Made by a program: the position numbers and the translations under genes | The notes under the pieces: generated by a model | Told to the model about the DNA's origin: nothing | The model's database searches: none | The model's input: the letters and a program-made list of their open reading frames with translations, nothing else | In this document: positions 51,691-62,781 of the stretch, piece by piece | Numbering within the stretch: the first letter of the stretch is position 1 | Layout of the letters: each line of letters starts with the position of its first letter | Source: Azospirillaceae bacterium | GTDB lineage: Bacteria; Pseudomonadota; Alphaproteobacteria; Azospirillales; Azospirillaceae | DNA length: 64,000 nt | Assembly: GCA_028283825.1 (NCBI GenBank) | Contig: JAPWJW010000003.1 | Span: forward strand, 806,001 to 870,000 | Direction of reading: 5' to 3'

Positions 51691-52848
51691 TCACGCCCGT
51701 TCCGGCGCGTCCAGACGCAGGATGGGTTTGATCGTCCGGCCCTTCTCGCTGTCCTCGATGGCCTCGTTGATCTGGTCGAAGCGATAGAACTTCACCAGCC
51801 GGTCGAAGGGGAAGCGGCCCTGGAGGTGAAGCTCGACCAGTTGCGGGATGAAGATCTGGGGCACAGCGTCGCCCTCGACGATGCCCATGATGCGCTTGCC
51901 CGGCACCATGACGTCATTGACGTCGAAGGTGGCGGCGGTGCCCAGCTTGGGCGCGCCGACGATACCGCAGGTACCCAGGATGCCCAGCGCATCGATGGCC
52001 TGGCGCAGCACCTCGGGCCGGCCGCTGCTCTCTAGCGTATAGTCCACGCCGCCGCCGGTGATCTCGCGGATCGCCGCCACCGGGTCGGTCTCCCGGCTGT
52101 TGATGGTGTGGGTGGCGCCCAACTCGCGCGCCAGTTCCAGCCGGCTGGGCGTCACGTCCACGGCGATGATGCGGGTGGCGCCGGCCACACGGGCCGCCAT
52201 CACCGCGCTGAGGCCGACGGCACCCGAACCGAAAACGGCGAAGCTGGCGCCGGCGCGCACGCGCAGGGCGTTCAGCACGGCGCCGGCTCCCGTCTGGATG
52301 CCGCAACCCAGCGGGCCCAGCAGCTCCAGCGGCGCATCCTTGGGCACCTTCACCACGTTGCGCTCATGCGCGATGGCCAGGCTGCCGAAGGACGATTGGC
52401 CGAAGAAATGGTCGTGCAGGGCGTGGCCGTGGGCATCGCAGGTGGCGGTGGCGCCATCCGCCGCCCCGCCCCCGAAATTCAGCGCGAAGAAATTGGCGCA
52501 GTGGGCCGGATGCCCCTGTTCACAAGACGGGCAGGTGCCGCAGGACATGAAGGTCATGACGACATGGTCGCCCGGCGCCACCGCCGTGACCCCGGACCCG
52601 ACCGCCTCCACGACGCCGGACCCTTCGTGGCCCAGCACGGCCGGCAGGGGCGACGGGTAATACTGGTCACGGATGATGATGTCGGTATGGCAGACGCCCG
52701 TCGCCACCACCCGGACCAGGACCTCACGCGGCCCCGGTTCGGCGATGGTGGCCTGCTCTACCACGAAGGCCTCACCCTTGCCGCGCACCACGGCGGCGGT
52801 GATGGGCCGGCGGGGGGCGGCGTGTTTATGCTCGGCATGCACGGTCAT
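51691..52848 (-). CDS. Zinc-dependent aryl (benzyl) alcohol dehydrogenase
   Basis: A 385-residue medium-chain dehydrogenase oxidising aryl alcohols to aldehydes with NAD. The catalytic zinc site is in ATGVCHTDIIIRDQYYPSPL and GHEGSGVVEAVG; the structural zinc Cys cluster is CGTCPSCEQGHPAHC; the NAD site is VFGSGAVGLSAVMAARVAG. The protein resembles XylB/AreB-type benzyl alcohol dehydrogenases. It follows the benzaldehyde dehydrogenase gene by 27 bp on the same strand, so the two form an operon for aryl alcohol breakdown. Confidence 0.92.
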   Translation of the reverse strand: MTVHAEHKHAAPRRPITAAVVRGKGEAFVVEQATIAEPGPREVLVRVVATGVCHTDIIIRDQYYPSPLPAVLGHEGSGVVEAVGSGVTAVAPGDHVVMTFMSCGTCPSCEQGHPAHCANFFALNFGGGAADGATATCDAHGHALHDHFFGQSSFGSLAIAHERNVVKVPKDAPLELLGPLGCGIQTGAGAVLNALRVRAGASFAVFGSGAVGLSAVMAARVAGATRIIAVDVTPSRLELARELGATHTINSRETDPVAAIREITGGGVDYTLESSGRPEVLRQAIDALGILGTCGIVGAPKLGTAATFDVNDVMVPGKRIMGIVEGDAVPQIFIPQLVELHLQGRFPFDRLVKFYRFDQINEAIEDSEKGRTIKPILRLDAPERA

Positions 52849-52875
52849 GGGTTTTCCTCACTATTTTATGTTTAT

Positions 52876-54357
52876 TCACAGGGGATAGGCGGGGGCGGTT
52901 CCCTTGATGGTCACCCACTGCCACTCGGTGAACTCTTCCCAGTTGGCCGGGCCGCCCACGGCGGACCCGTTGCCCGAGGCGCCGACGCCGCCGAAGGGGT
53001 TGACGACCTCGTCATTCACCGTCTGGTCGTTGATGTGCAGCAGGCCGGTGTGCAACTGGTCACCCAGCGCCATCGCCCGGCCGACATCGCGCGAGATGAT
53101 GGCCGCCGACAGGCCATAGTCGGTCTGGTTGGCCAGCCGCACGGCCTCGTCATCCGTGGTGAAGGTCGTCACCAGGGCGACGGGTCCGAAGATTTCCTCC
53201 TCGAACGCCGGCATGCCGGGCTTCACGTCGGTCAGCACGGTCGGCAGGTAGAACAGCCCGTTGCTGCGCCCGCCGGTACGCAGGCGCGCACCCGCCGCCA
53301 CGCTGTCGTCCACCACCTTGGCCACGTGGTCCAGCTGGCGCTGGTTGATCAGCGGCCCGATGAAATTGTCCGGCTGCGTCGGATTGCCCACCGGCAGGGC
53401 CGCCGCCTTGGCGGCCAGCTTGGCGATGAACGCCTCCGCCACGGCCTCATGCACCAGGACGCGGCCGGTGGACATGCAGATTTGCCCCTGGTGCAGATAG
53501 CATCCCCAGGCGGCGTTGCTGGCGGCCAGGTCCAGGTCGGCATCGTCCAGCACGATCAATGAATTCTTGCCACCCAGTTCCAGCGACACCTTCTTCAGGT
53601 GGCGGCTGGCAGTCTGGCCGACGATGCGCCCGGCGCCGGTGGAGCCGGTGAACTGGATCATCGCCACGTCGGGGTCGCTGCACAGGGCCTCCCCCGCCTC
53701 GCCGCCGCCGGCGATGACGTGCAGGACACCCTCGGGCAGGCCCGCCAGTTCGAACAGCCGGGCGATGACATGGCCGGCGCAGATGGCGGTGCGCGGGTCG
53801 GGCTTCAGCACCACGGCGTTGCCCACCGCCAGCGCCGGCGCCACGGCGCGCATGGCGAGGTAGAGCGGGAAATTGAAGGGCGCGATGACGCCGACGACAC
53901 CCAGCGGCCGGCGGCGTGCCAGGCTGATGCGCCCGGGCACGCTGGGCAGGACCTGGCCCTGCGCCTGGTAGGGCATGCCGGCGGCCAGCTGCAGCGCCTT
54001 GATGGTGACCTTCAGCTCAAACTGCGCCTTCATCCGGGCGGAGCCGCTTTCCCGCACCAGCCAGGTGATGATCTCCTCACCATGGCTCTCCGCCAGGGTG
54101 GCGGCACGGCGGAAAATGGCCGCGCGGTCGTCGGGGCTCAGGGCCACCCAACCCTTCTGCGCCCTGCGGGCGGCGGCCGCGGCCGTGCGGACGGTGGCGG
54201 GATCGACCAGCGCCACCTTTCCCAAGGTCGCCCCCGTCGCCGGCTCGATCACCGCAGCCGCGTGGCCGGCCGACACCCAGCCATTGCTGAAGCAGACACC
54301 CTCCAGGTGACGGTCTTCGATCAGATATTCCATGGTTTTCTCTGCCGTATCGCTCAT
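52876..54357 (-). CDS. Benzaldehyde dehydrogenase (XylC/AreC-like)
   Basis: A 493-residue aldehyde dehydrogenase that converts aryl aldehydes to acids. Typical features are the NAD site IQFTGSTGAGRIVGQTASRH, the general base Glu in LELGGKNSLIVLDDADLD and the catalytic Cys in GQICMSTGRVLVHE. The early segment VIAPFNFPLYLAMRAVAPAL is conserved. First gene of the two-gene operon; a divergent LysR gene and a BenM-type operator lie upstream, 84 bp before the ATG. The product, a benzoate-like acid, would fit such a regulator. Confidence 0.93.
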   Translation of the reverse strand: MSDTAEKTMEYLIEDRHLEGVCFSNGWVSAGHAAAVIEPATGATLGKVALVDPATVRTAAAAARRAQKGWVALSPDDRAAIFRRAATLAESHGEEIITWLVRESGSARMKAQFELKVTIKALQLAAGMPYQAQGQVLPSVPGRISLARRRPLGVVGVIAPFNFPLYLAMRAVAPALAVGNAVVLKPDPRTAICAGHVIARLFELAGLPEGVLHVIAGGGEAGEALCSDPDVAMIQFTGSTGAGRIVGQTASRHLKKVSLELGGKNSLIVLDDADLDLAASNAAWGCYLHQGQICMSTGRVLVHEAVAEAFIAKLAAKAAALPVGNPTQPDNFIGPLINQRQLDHVAKVVDDSVAAGARLRTGGRSNGLFYLPTVLTDVKPGMPAFEEEIFGPVALVTTFTTDDEAVRLANQTDYGLSAAIISRDVGRAMALGDQLHTGLLHINDQTVNDEVVNPFGGVGASGNGSAVGGPANWEEFTEWQWVTIKGTAPAYPL

Positions 54358-54440
54358 GGCCTCTCACCCGATGGGGAAATGCTCGGGCTCGAGTAAGCGT
54401 CCGCACCGTGTCGCTTGGGAAAGATCAAGTTGGTCTTCGC

Positions 54441-54459
54441 CCATACCATCCTGGTATGG
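54441..54459. promoter_or_regulatory. BenM/CatM-type LysR operator
   Basis: CCATACCATCCTGGTATGG is a perfect 8-bp inverted repeat with a 3-bp centre and contains ATAC-N7-GTAT, the known BenM/CatM site. It lies midway between the divergent benzaldehyde dehydrogenase and LysR genes. Confidence 0.8.
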
Positions 54460-54552
54460 ACGCAAGGGCCGGATGGGTTGCGTGGCGCGCGTGCCCGCCG
54501 CGCGCAGCTGTCCGGTGACGAAGCACCCATCCCCGCCATACCGTCAGGGTCG

Positions 54553-55515
54553 ATGATCGACTTTCGACGCCTACGCTATTTCGTGACCGTCGCGCGCGAA
54601 CGCAGCTTCACGCGGGCCGCCGCCTGCCTGAACATGGCGCAACCGCCGCTGAGCCGCCGCATCCAGGAGATCGAGGAGGAGGTCGGCACCCGGCTGATCG
54701 ACCGCGACGCCCGCCCCCTGGTGCTGACGCCGGCCGGGCGCCTGTTCTATGAACAGGCCTTGCAGGTGCTGCAACGGCACAACCAGATGCAGGCGGTGAT
54801 GCACCGCTATGTGCAGCATGAACGCCCGCGCTTCGTCGTCGGGCTGATCCCCTCCGGCTTCCACGCCCGCCTGCCCCAGTTGATCCGGCGTTTCCGGGTC
54901 ATGGCGCCGGATGTCGATCTCAGCCTCCAGGAACTGACCAGCCATGAGCAGGTGACCGCCCTGAAGGAGGGGCGGATCGATGTGGGCCTGGGCCGCGTGC
55001 GGGTGGAGGATGACGCCATCCGCCGCCAGGTGTTGCGGGAGGAAGCGCTGTTGGTTGCCCTGGCGCCCAACAGCCCGCTGACCACCGCCAAAGGCCCCCT
55101 GGACCTGGCGGAACTGGCCACGACGCCGCTGATCCTTTACCCGTGCGAGCCCCGGCCCAGCTATGCCGACGCGATCCTGTCGCTGTTCAGCGACCTGGGC
55201 ATCACGCTGGAGATGACCATCGAGGTGCGGGAACTGCACACCGCCCTGATCATGGCAGCGGCCGGCGAAGGCGCCTGCATCGTGCCGGCCTCGGCCCACA
55301 TGCTGGCCCACCCCGACGTGGTCTTCCGCCCGACCTTGCAGCCCGTGACCTCGCCCATCATCCTCAGCCACCGCATGGGCGACACCTCACCGGCGTTGGA
55401 GACCTTGCTGCGCGCCTTCGCCGGCCTCTACACCGAATGGGGCTTCCCCATATCGGCGTCGCTGCGGGAACGGTTGTCCCCCTCCCAGGCCGATCCGCGA
55501 CCTCAGGGGCTTTGA
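54553..55515 (+). CDS. LysR-type regulator, BenM/CatM-like
   Basis: A 320-residue activator. The N-terminal helix-turn-helix is FRRLRYFVTVARERSFTRAA with MAQPPLSRRIQEIEEEVGTR, and the effector domain follows (VGLIPSGFHARLPQLIRRFR, ILYPCEPRPSYADAILSLF, MAAAGEGACIVPASAHM), close to BenM/CatM-type proteins that respond to benzoate or muconate. It is divergent from the aryl alcohol operon with an ATAC-N7-GTAT site between. The ATG at 54553 is the family start. The 3' end overlaps the next convergent gene by 13 bp. Confidence 0.92.
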   Translation: MIDFRRLRYFVTVARERSFTRAAACLNMAQPPLSRRIQEIEEEVGTRLIDRDARPLVLTPAGRLFYEQALQVLQRHNQMQAVMHRYVQHERPRFVVGLIPSGFHARLPQLIRRFRVMAPDVDLSLQELTSHEQVTALKEGRIDVGLGRVRVEDDAIRRQVLREEALLVALAPNSPLTTAKGPLDLAELATTPLILYPCEPRPSYADAILSLFSDLGITLEMTIEVRELHTALIMAAAGEGACIVPASAHMLAHPDVVFRPTLQPVTSPIILSHRMGDTSPALETLLRAFAGLYTEWGFPISASLRERLSPSQADPRPQGL

Positions 55516-56078
55516 TCGCCCGCATCGGCGTGCAGCATAAGGCCCAGCGGATCAAGGCTGGCCACCGGCTGATCCTGGAATGCGTCGCGGAAAGCGGCCA
55601 CGCGCCGGGATAAGCCGTCCACGGCAATCTGCTTCCACGCGGCGAAACGCGCGCCCACAGCCGCCGTCACCTCATTCCCGCTGTCGGCAATGGCGGCGGG
55701 CACACCCGCCAGCAGGACCCCGGCATAGCGGGTGTAGAGGCCAAGGTCGCGGCCGTCGTCATCCTCGCCATCGAAGGTCAGCGGCGTCCAGGTGGTGGCC
55801 AGGCGATCCCCCGCCTGCCGGCGCACCGCGTCATATTCGGCGACGCAATTGGCCAGTGGTGCGGGTCGGCCCCCCGCCGGGGGCAGCCCCAGCATATGGG
55901 ACAAGGTCGGCATCAGGCTCATGTTCGCAGCCGCAGCAACGCCGCTGTCGGCGCAGACCATCTGCAAGGCCAGACCGGCCCCGGCATGCGCCGGCCCGGG
56001 CGCCAGGACGACACCGGCCAGCAGCAGCAAGGTTAGCGAAAAACCCCTAGAAATTAACCACTTCACCCTGGGAATCAT
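55503..56078 (-). CDS. Secreted hypothetical protein
   Basis: A 191-residue protein with a signal peptide (ISRGFSLTLLLLAGVVLAPG, cleavage near AHA). The mature part has two cysteines (QMVCADSGV and LANCVAEYD) and helices (AAWKQIAVDGLSRRVAAFRD). I do not recognise it. Probably periplasmic. The stop overlaps lysR by 13 bp, so the two 3' ends are antisense. Confidence 0.6.
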   Translation of the reverse strand: MIPRVKWLISRGFSLTLLLLAGVVLAPGPAHAGAGLALQMVCADSGVAAAANMSLMPTLSHMLGLPPAGGRPAPLANCVAEYDAVRRQAGDRLATTWTPLTFDGEDDDGRDLGLYTRYAGVLLAGVPAAIADSGNEVTAAVGARFAAWKQIAVDGLSRRVAAFRDAFQDQPVASLDPLGLMLHADAGDQSP

Positions 56079-56276
56079 AGCCTGGGACTTTCAGGAGCGG
56101 ATGACACATCCTGATATAACCGCCTTTGCTGCACTGCGGTACCGTGACGCGCCACACAGGGTCGCAGCCGCGTGGTTGACGCCACAAGCTTAAGTCCCTG
56201 ACCGCTTTGTCCTTTTGCTGATCAACGCGCGCCGATGCTGGTGAGGTATGCGATGGCGGAGGGGATTTCCCCCGCC

Positions 56277-57080
56277 TCAAGGCTTGGGCGTGCCCGGGGC
56301 ATCCGTGCCCAGGGCGTCGATCATGCGATAGCTGCCGGCGTCCCGGCGGGCCACCAGCCCCAACTGGAAATCCGCGACGCGCACCTCATTACCCTGCGCG
56401 GCGCCCTCCGCCTTCAGCGCCGCGAACACCGCCCCGGCCTCATCGAACCGACCCAGGCGGCGCAGCAGTTCCCCCTGCAGCAGGCGGAAGGGTGCCTTCT
56501 TGTCATCCACCAGCGCCGCGATGTCGGCCGGCAGCCGGGCCAGCACCTCCCCCGCATAACGGCGGTATTGGTCCGATCCCGCCGGCGCCTCCCACGACGC
56601 CTCCAGCAGGGTCCAGGTCACGGACAGGGCCGGTTCGCCCGCGCGCTGCTTCAACCAAGCGGCACGGTAATGCGGCGTCTCCCCCTTCAAGGCCTGGTAG
56701 GCGTCGGACAGCACGAAGGGCCGCATCCGCTCCAGTTCATCCGGCTTGAAATCGCGGCGATAGAAGACGAAGCCGTTAGTGGGACAGACCGCCAGGGGCA
56801 AGGGGGCGATGATGGCGCCGTAGGGGCGATAGTCCAGCGTCTTGCCGAACTGCGTGCCCGAGCCTTGCAAGGTGGCGGTGAAGGGCGTGCCGTCATAGGG
56901 GCAGGTCATCTCCACCGACTGCACGGTCGATGCCCGCGCCGCCATGAGCGCCATGCCGCAAGCGGCACCGACGCCCCCACCGATCAGCATCACCCCCCAG
57001 ACGGCGCGCGGAATGGGCGAACGCGGCGGCGGCACGCCCGGGGCAAGCCGCCCCGGCGCCGGACTTTCGTACCAAGCCAT
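56277..57080 (-). CDS. DUF2225-like membrane-anchored protein
   Basis: A 267-residue protein with an N-terminal membrane helix (VWGVMLIGGGVGAACGMALM) and a DUF2225-like domain. In that family zinc-knuckle pairs CPxCG/CPxCGF frame the domain; here they read VEMTCPYDGTPF and LAVCPTNGFVFY, keeping one Cys each, so the zinc site is probably degraded. The middle part is helical with TPR-like pattern (QGELLRRLGRFDEAGAVFAA). Function unknown. The ATG at 57080 has a GGGGG site. Its stop is followed by a GGCGGGGG/TCCCCTCCGCC stem without T-run. Confidence 0.7.
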   Translation of the reverse strand: MAWYESPAPGRLAPGVPPPRSPIPRAVWGVMLIGGGVGAACGMALMAARASTVQSVEMTCPYDGTPFTATLQGSGTQFGKTLDYRPYGAIIAPLPLAVCPTNGFVFYRRDFKPDELERMRPFVLSDAYQALKGETPHYRAAWLKQRAGEPALSVTWTLLEASWEAPAGSDQYRRYAGEVLARLPADIAALVDDKKAPFRLLQGELLRRLGRFDEAGAVFAALKAEGAAQGNEVRVADFQLGLVARRDAGSYRMIDALGTDAPGTPKP

Positions 57081-57248
57081 AACGACCCCCATCGTTAGAA
57101 AAGGCCCAGGAAAAGAAAATGTCTGGGTGTTTTCCGGCCGGATTGGGGCGGACTTATGGTGCGATCTTGCGGATTTTGTGGCAGGGCGGCGTGCACGCCG
57201 TAAAAGCGCGCAGGGCTGCAAACGTGAATACGTCCAATGGACGGGTTT

Positions 57249-58094
57249 CTACTCCCGTTCCCGCCGCGCCAGGAAGGCCAGGCGTTCGAACAGGTGCACG
57301 TCTTGTTCGTTTTTCAGCAAGGCGCCGTGCAAGGGCGGGATGGATTTCTTGGGATCACGCTGTCGCAGCACCGCCGGATCGATGTCTTCGATCATCAGCA
57401 GCTTGATCCAGTCCAGCAGTTCGGAGGTGGAGGGCTTTTTCTTCAGGCCCGGCACCTCGCGCACCTCATAGAACAGGGTCAGCGCGTCGCGCAGCAGGTC
57501 CTGCTTCAGCTTGGGAAAATGCACGTCCACGATGCGGCCCATGGTCTCCGCATCCGGGAAACGGATGTAGTGGAAGAAACAGCGGCGCAGGAAAGCGTCC
57601 GGCAGTTCCTTTTCATTGTTCGACGTGATGATGACCACCGGCCGCAGCCGCGCCTTGATGGTCTGCCCCGTCTCGTAGACGAAGAATTCCATGCGGTCGA
57701 GTTCCTGCAACAGGTCGTTGGGGAACTCGATATCCGCCTTGTCGATCTCATCGATCAGCAGGACCGGGGCGGGGTCGGCCTCGAACGCCTCCCACAGCTT
57801 GCCCTTGCGGATGTAGTTGGCGATGTCGTTGACGCGGCCGTCGCCCAACTGGCCGTCGCGCAGGCGGCTGACCGCGTCATACTCGTACAGGCCCTGCTGC
57901 GCCTTGGTGGTGGACTTCACATGCCATTGCAGCAAGGGCCGGCCCAGGGCGTTCGCCACCTCCTGCGCCAGCACGGTCTTGCCGGTGCCGGGCTCCCCCT
58001 TCACCAGCAGGGGACGCTGCAGGGTGACGGCGGCGTTGACGGCGACCCGCAGGTCGTCGGTGGCAACGTAGTTTTCCGTCCCATTGAAGCGCAT
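57249..58094 (-). CDS. MoxR-family AAA+ ATPase
   Basis: A 281-residue AAA+ ATPase. Walker A is GEPGTGKT at residues 33-40, Walker B is VLLIDEIDKADIEFPNDLLQ, and sensor one is VVIITSNNEKELPDAFLRR. The TTKAQQGLYEYDAVSRLRDG segment is typical of MoxR proteins that work with VWA proteins to activate enzymes. Its VWA partner is at 50322-51515. The ribosome binding site GAGGGG stands 8 bp before the ATG and is the end of the three-hairpin element copy B, so the element lies in its 5' leader. Confidence 0.92.
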   Translation of the reverse strand: MRFNGTENYVATDDLRVAVNAAVTLQRPLLVKGEPGTGKTVLAQEVANALGRPLLQWHVKSTTKAQQGLYEYDAVSRLRDGQLGDGRVNDIANYIRKGKLWEAFEADPAPVLLIDEIDKADIEFPNDLLQELDRMEFFVYETGQTIKARLRPVVIITSNNEKELPDAFLRRCFFHYIRFPDAETMGRIVDVHFPKLKQDLLRDALTLFYEVREVPGLKKKPSTSELLDWIKLLMIEDIDPAVLRQRDPKKSIPPLHGALLKNEQDVHLFERLAFLARRERE

Positions 58095-58099
58095 TTTTG

Positions 58100-58231
58100 C
58101 ATCCCCTCAAACGCCGGGCGGGCGCGTCCGCGCCCTAGGCTTATCCTCACTTTTCAGTCCGCTACGCTCCCCGAAAAGTTCCGGCGGCCCCGGTCGGGGC
58201 CTACAGCGGCATGAGACTGGCTCATGCCGCT
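58100..58231 (-). repeat. Three-hairpin intergenic element, copy B
   Basis: Sense strand is minus, between the alaS stop and the moxR start. Hairpins: AGCGGCATGAG (58205-58215) with CTCATGCCGCT (58221-58231); GGCCCCG (58186-58192) with CGGGGCC (58195-58201); ACTTTTC (58149-58155) with GAAAAGT (58173-58179); and the shared block ending CATCCCCTCAAACG (58100-58113). Its last bases form the moxR ribosome binding site. Confidence 0.82.
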
Positions 58232-58247
58232 GCTTGAGGAGTAGCGA

Positions 58248-60905
<2,658 letters not shown>

Positions 60906-61087
60906 CGGGCAACAGCCTTAAGCAAACGAAGGATTATCCTTGGGGCAGCGGACCCCGGGACAGGGTTTGTAGCCTGTGGATGCGGGGGCTGTCCATGGGA
61001 TGGGCCTCGCGCGGCGACCTCTACGCCCGCTTTCCGTTCATTTTCCGGAGGCTGACTTGATACCGCCCGTGACGGCAACGGGGCCGG

Positions 61088-62086
61088 TCACACCACCAAC
61101 AGGGTGTTGTTGCCCGTGACGATGACGGTGGGCGCCGTGGGCACGGACGCGGTGTCGGTACCCTGGGCCAGGGCTCGGTCGGCGGCGTCCACCTGTTTGT
61201 CGGCGGTGGCCAAGTCGTCGTCGGTATGGTCGGGGTCCTGCGGATCCCCGGCCTTGCGCTTGCGGTTCAGCACGCCCTTGGCCTGGTTATAGACGCTGCG
61301 GACCTGGTCCAGGGTGGCGCGAACATCGCCCATGAAGTCCAGCCGCTCCTTGCGGGCCGCCATCTCGTCCCCGTTGCCGGAGACGTTGATGATGCCGGGT
61401 TGGTCGGTGGAGACGGCGGGCGATGTATCGGTAGAAGTGTCGGCGGCGGCACCCGTTTGCACGGCGACATCGGTGCTGGCCATGGGGGTGGCGGTATCGG
61501 TGGCGGCCGTCGTGCCGGCGGCCGTGGCCTGGATCTGGTTGGTATCGCTGCTGGCGCTGGACAATGCGGTGGCGGCATCGCCGGTGCCGCCGCCCGTGGC
61601 CGCGCCGTCCTTGACGGCGCCGGCGTATTGCTGGGCGGCGCTGCCTAAGGACTTGGCGACGTCCGCCGCCTCGCGCGCGATGCGGGCTGCGGCCTGCTTG
61701 TCGCCCATGGCGGCGGCCAACTGGGCGCGCATGCGCAGCACCTTCAACTGGCGCTTGGCATCGTCCACCTTGTCCTGCGCGGTCTTCTTGTCGTTGTCGG
61801 CCGCCTTCTGCTTGATCTGCTTGTCCAGCTTGGTGGCGTCATCCTGCAGCTTGGTCAGCTTCGCCAAGGTCTTGGCATCAACGAAGGCACCCAAGGCGCC
61901 GGCCGTGTCGCCGGACGACAGGGCGTCGGCGACCTTCTGGGCCATGGCCTGGGCGACCGTTTGGGAATTGCTTTGAGCAGAACCGGCGGAGCGGTTGTAC
62001 AGGGCCGTCTGCGCGACCGTGTATTGGGCCAGGCTTTGGGCCTGGGCATAGCCTGACGCGGACGCACCCGTGGTCGTGACCATCAT
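61088..62086 (-). CDS. Low-complexity helical protein of unknown function
   Basis: A 332-residue protein. Residues about 1-60 are Ala/Ser/Gln-rich; 65-155 form a long charged helix (LQDDATKLDKQIKQKAADND, KVDDAKRQLKVLRMRAQLAA), likely a coiled coil; 160-240 is an Ala/Thr/Asp-rich linker; then helices (VRATLDQVRSVYNQAKGVLN) and an acidic segment. The tail ends VIVTGNNTLLVV. No signal peptide was found. I do not recognise the family; a secreted or structural role similar to flagellar hook-length or surface proteins is possible. Start ATG (ATGATG) has AAGGGA. Confidence 0.55.
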   Translation of the reverse strand: MMVTTTGASASGYAQAQSLAQYTVAQTALYNRSAGSAQSNSQTVAQAMAQKVADALSSGDTAGALGAFVDAKTLAKLTKLQDDATKLDKQIKQKAADNDKKTAQDKVDDAKRQLKVLRMRAQLAAAMGDKQAAARIAREAADVAKSLGSAAQQYAGAVKDGAATGGGTGDAATALSSASSDTNQIQATAAGTTAATDTATPMASTDVAVQTGAAADTSTDTSPAVSTDQPGIINVSGNGDEMAARKERLDFMGDVRATLDQVRSVYNQAKGVLNRKRKAGDPQDPDHTDDDLATADKQVDAADRALAQGTDTASVPTAPTVIVTGNNTLLVV

Positions 62087-62292
62087 CCGTTCCCTTTTTG
62101 GGCGTGGAGATGTTCGCATTCATGCGAACAGATGGACGATACGGGAATGCCACCAAATTTGCAATTAAACGGACGGATGAGGGGCGTGGCGCCGTCGCCT
62201 GTTCATGACGCGGACATGGGCGTACGAAGTTGATTTCGGCCTTACCCGATCCGCCCTACACTCCGCCCCGTCTTCAGGAGTCCAGGGCCATC

Positions 62293-62781
62293 ATGACCAT
62301 CCAGGAAGTCACGCCACCAGCGGATGTCTGGGCCCTGCTGCCCGGCGCCCAGTTCGCCGACACCTTCCGCCTGACCTTGCCGGCAACCTCGCCCGTGGCG
62401 GAACTGGACGCGCTGGACACCGCCCGGCGCATGATGGCGACCACCCCGCCGTGGGTCGCGCGCCTGACAGCACTACGCAACACCCTGGTGCGGCCTTTCG
62501 GCCTGAAAGCACCGGAAACCGGCGGCACCCAGGGCCAGGTTCGGATCGGCATCTTCCCCCTCATCAGCCACACGGCCGACCGCGTGATCATGGGCATGCC
62601 GGACAAGCACCTGGATTTCCGCGCGGTGATCGACGTGGCGACCACACCTGAGGGCCGGCAAGTCAGCACCACCACGGTGGTGCGCACCCACAACCTGCTG
62701 GGCCGGACCTACCTGGCCACCATCCTGCCCTTCCACCGCCTGGTGGTGCGCGCCATGCTGGGCCAGTTGACGCCGCCTTAA
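62293..62781 (+). CDS. DUF2867-domain protein
   Basis: A 162-residue protein resembling the DUF2867 family: FADTFRLTLPATSPVAELDA, MATTPPWVARLTALRNTLVR, GIFPLISHTADRVIMGMPDK and FRAVIDVATTP. Family members are small soluble proteins of unknown role, START/SRPBCC-like in shape. The ATG at 62293 has AGGAGT upstream. It overlaps the convergent VOC gene by 4 bp. Confidence 0.72.
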   Translation: MTIQEVTPPADVWALLPGAQFADTFRLTLPATSPVAELDALDTARRMMATTPPWVARLTALRNTLVRPFGLKAPETGGTQGQVRIGIFPLISHTADRVIMGMPDKHLDFRAVIDVATTPEGRQVSTTTVVRTHNLLGRTYLATILPFHRLVVRAMLGQLTPP

